This document shows, piece by piece, positions 13,195 to 13,869 of a stretch of 13,869 nt of DNA. Location: positions 1 through 13,869 of the forward strand of contig JACMMR010000003.1 in assembly GCA_014378965.1 (NCBI GenBank). Direction: 5' to 3'. Position 1 is the first letter of the stretch, and each line of letters opens with the position of its first letter. Under the pieces are notes generated by a model. The model did no database searches. It was not told the DNA's origin and worked only from the letters and a program-made list of their open reading frames with translations. Source of the DNA: Candidatus Parcubacteria bacterium (GTDB lineage Bacteria; Patescibacteriota; Minisyncoccia; Phycocordibacterales; CAIZLB01). Made by a program: the position numbers and the translations under genes.

Positions 13195-13848
13195 TTATAG
13201 CTCAGCATGGAATACTTTCACCAATGCCACCCTTATCACCTTATCATGCAACTTATATCCTTTTTGCATAATCATTGAAACAGTGTGATCTTTTTCCTTT
13301 TCTGTCGTAACATCTTGTCCCAACGCTTCGTAAATATTTGGATCAAATTGATCTCCAACTGTTCCATACGACTCAACGCCGACTTTTTTGAGTGCTCCGT
13401 ATACTTTGTCTATGATGGCTTCAATTCCCTTGCGCCAAGCCTCGTCCACTGCAGTCCAGGTTGGTTGTGCTTTTGCTTGTTCGTAGCCATCGATGATTGG
13501 TAGAAGGTCGCCGATAAGCATTTGGTTAGAATATTTAATAATCTCCTGCTTTGCATCTTCGTCTCGCTTTCTGGCATTGATGAATTCTGCCTTATCCTTT
13601 TGCCAGTTTGTCAGCATGTCCGTCCTCTCTTGCTTAGCAAGTTTTAACTCATCCTTAAGCTTTTTAAGGGCTGCTTTAGGGTTTTCTGATTCGTCTTCAG
13701 ATATGATGTCATCTTCGTCTGGAAGATCGTCATGATGTTCGATTTCTGGCTTTATATTGTGTACCAGAGGCTTTATTTTAATATCAAGATCTGTGTCAAG
13801 TTCGGTGTCAAGATCTATTTTTATTTCGTCATTTGCATCAGTATTCAT
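13195..13848 (-). CDS. grpE: Nucleotide exchange factor GrpE
   Basis: This 217-residue cofactor releases ADP from DnaK, the next gene on the same strand. The first 55 or so residues are very acidic and Asp-rich, with a run of alternating Asp and Leu, and are likely disordered. A long coiled-coil helix (about 53-110, rich in Lys, Glu and Leu) gives the dimer stalk. The C-terminal beta domain carries the family pattern DQFDPNIYEALGQD, then TVSMIMQKGYKLHDKVIRVALVKV. The Leu in RVALVKV replaces the more usual Lys/Met of RPAKV, a mild variation. A TATAAT ends seven bases before the ATG, so the mRNA should start at the A of the start codon. The N-terminus is complete, since the start codon and -10 box are inside the window. 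Confidence 0.96.
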   Translation of the reverse strand: MNTDANDEIKIDLDTELDTDLDIKIKPLVHNIKPEIEHHDDLPDEDDIISEDESENPKAALKKLKDELKLAKQERTDMLTNWQKDKAEFINARKRDEDAKQEIIKYSNQMLIGDLLPIIDGYEQAKAQPTWTAVDEAWRKGIEAIIDKVYGALKKVGVESYGTVGDQFDPNIYEALGQDVTTEKEKDHTVSMIMQKGYKLHDKVIRVALVKVFHAEL

Positions 13849-13854
13849 GAGTCT

Positions 13855-13860
13855 ATTATA
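13855..13860 (-). promoter_or_regulatory. -10 box of grpE, leaderless geometry
   Basis: A perfect minus-strand TATAAT (13860-13855) places +1 at 13848, exactly the A of the grpE ATG. The -35 region lies outside the window, so heat-shock control elements cannot be assessed. Confidence 0.65.
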
Positions 13861-13869
13861 TACTAAAAA

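Overview
The window is AT-rich and most resembles a member of the Candidate Phyla Radiation (Patescibacteria, probably a Parcubacteria-type lineage). I infer this from base composition, compact single-copy housekeeping genes, near-absence of Shine-Dalgarno sequences and many short lineage-specific proteins. No marker gene here proves the placement. All coding genes I accept end in TAA or TAG and read through normally in the standard code.

Layout, left to right. Positions 1-1096 hold one uncertain small ORF (181-561) and then a 535-base non-coding stretch. That stretch has two consecutive promoter / folded RNA / terminator units (598-722 and 771-937), one copy of an interspersed repeat and the topA promoter region. 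Topoisomerase I (topA, +) and the chromosome-partitioning protein ParB (-) converge on a shared bidirectional terminator. Next, on +, come an unnamed helical protein with weak isoprenoid-synthase-like motifs, a ZIP-family metal transporter, and a DsbB/DsbA disulfide-forming pair followed by a 62-residue protein. A candidate minus-strand RNA (5942-6070) sits between the transporter and dsbB. A bidirectional terminator then separates these from asparagine synthase (asnB, -) and a small membrane protein that overlaps the asnB 3' end. The membrane protein's N-terminal coding region is built from a 40-base-period tandem repeat. A divergent promoter region drives an unknown 130-residue protein (+). 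It is followed by a 403-base non-coding stretch with two more well-folded RNA candidates (10371-10514 and 10548-10706). The right end holds a small unknown gene whose start codon is problematic, then the chaperone genes grpE and dnaK (both -, grpE upstream).

Two themes cut across the window. First, several genes have a -10 box placed so that transcription should begin at, or within three bases of, the start codon: grpE, dsbB and the 4393 gene exactly; topA, parB and asnB within 1-3 bases. This suggests leaderless mRNAs and settles several start choices. Second, there are up to five unassigned structured RNA candidates. I could not match any of them to tRNA, tmRNA, RNase P, SRP or 6S RNA. They are the best candidates for something undescribed, but they rest on hand-drawn base pairing and promoter/terminator geometry only.
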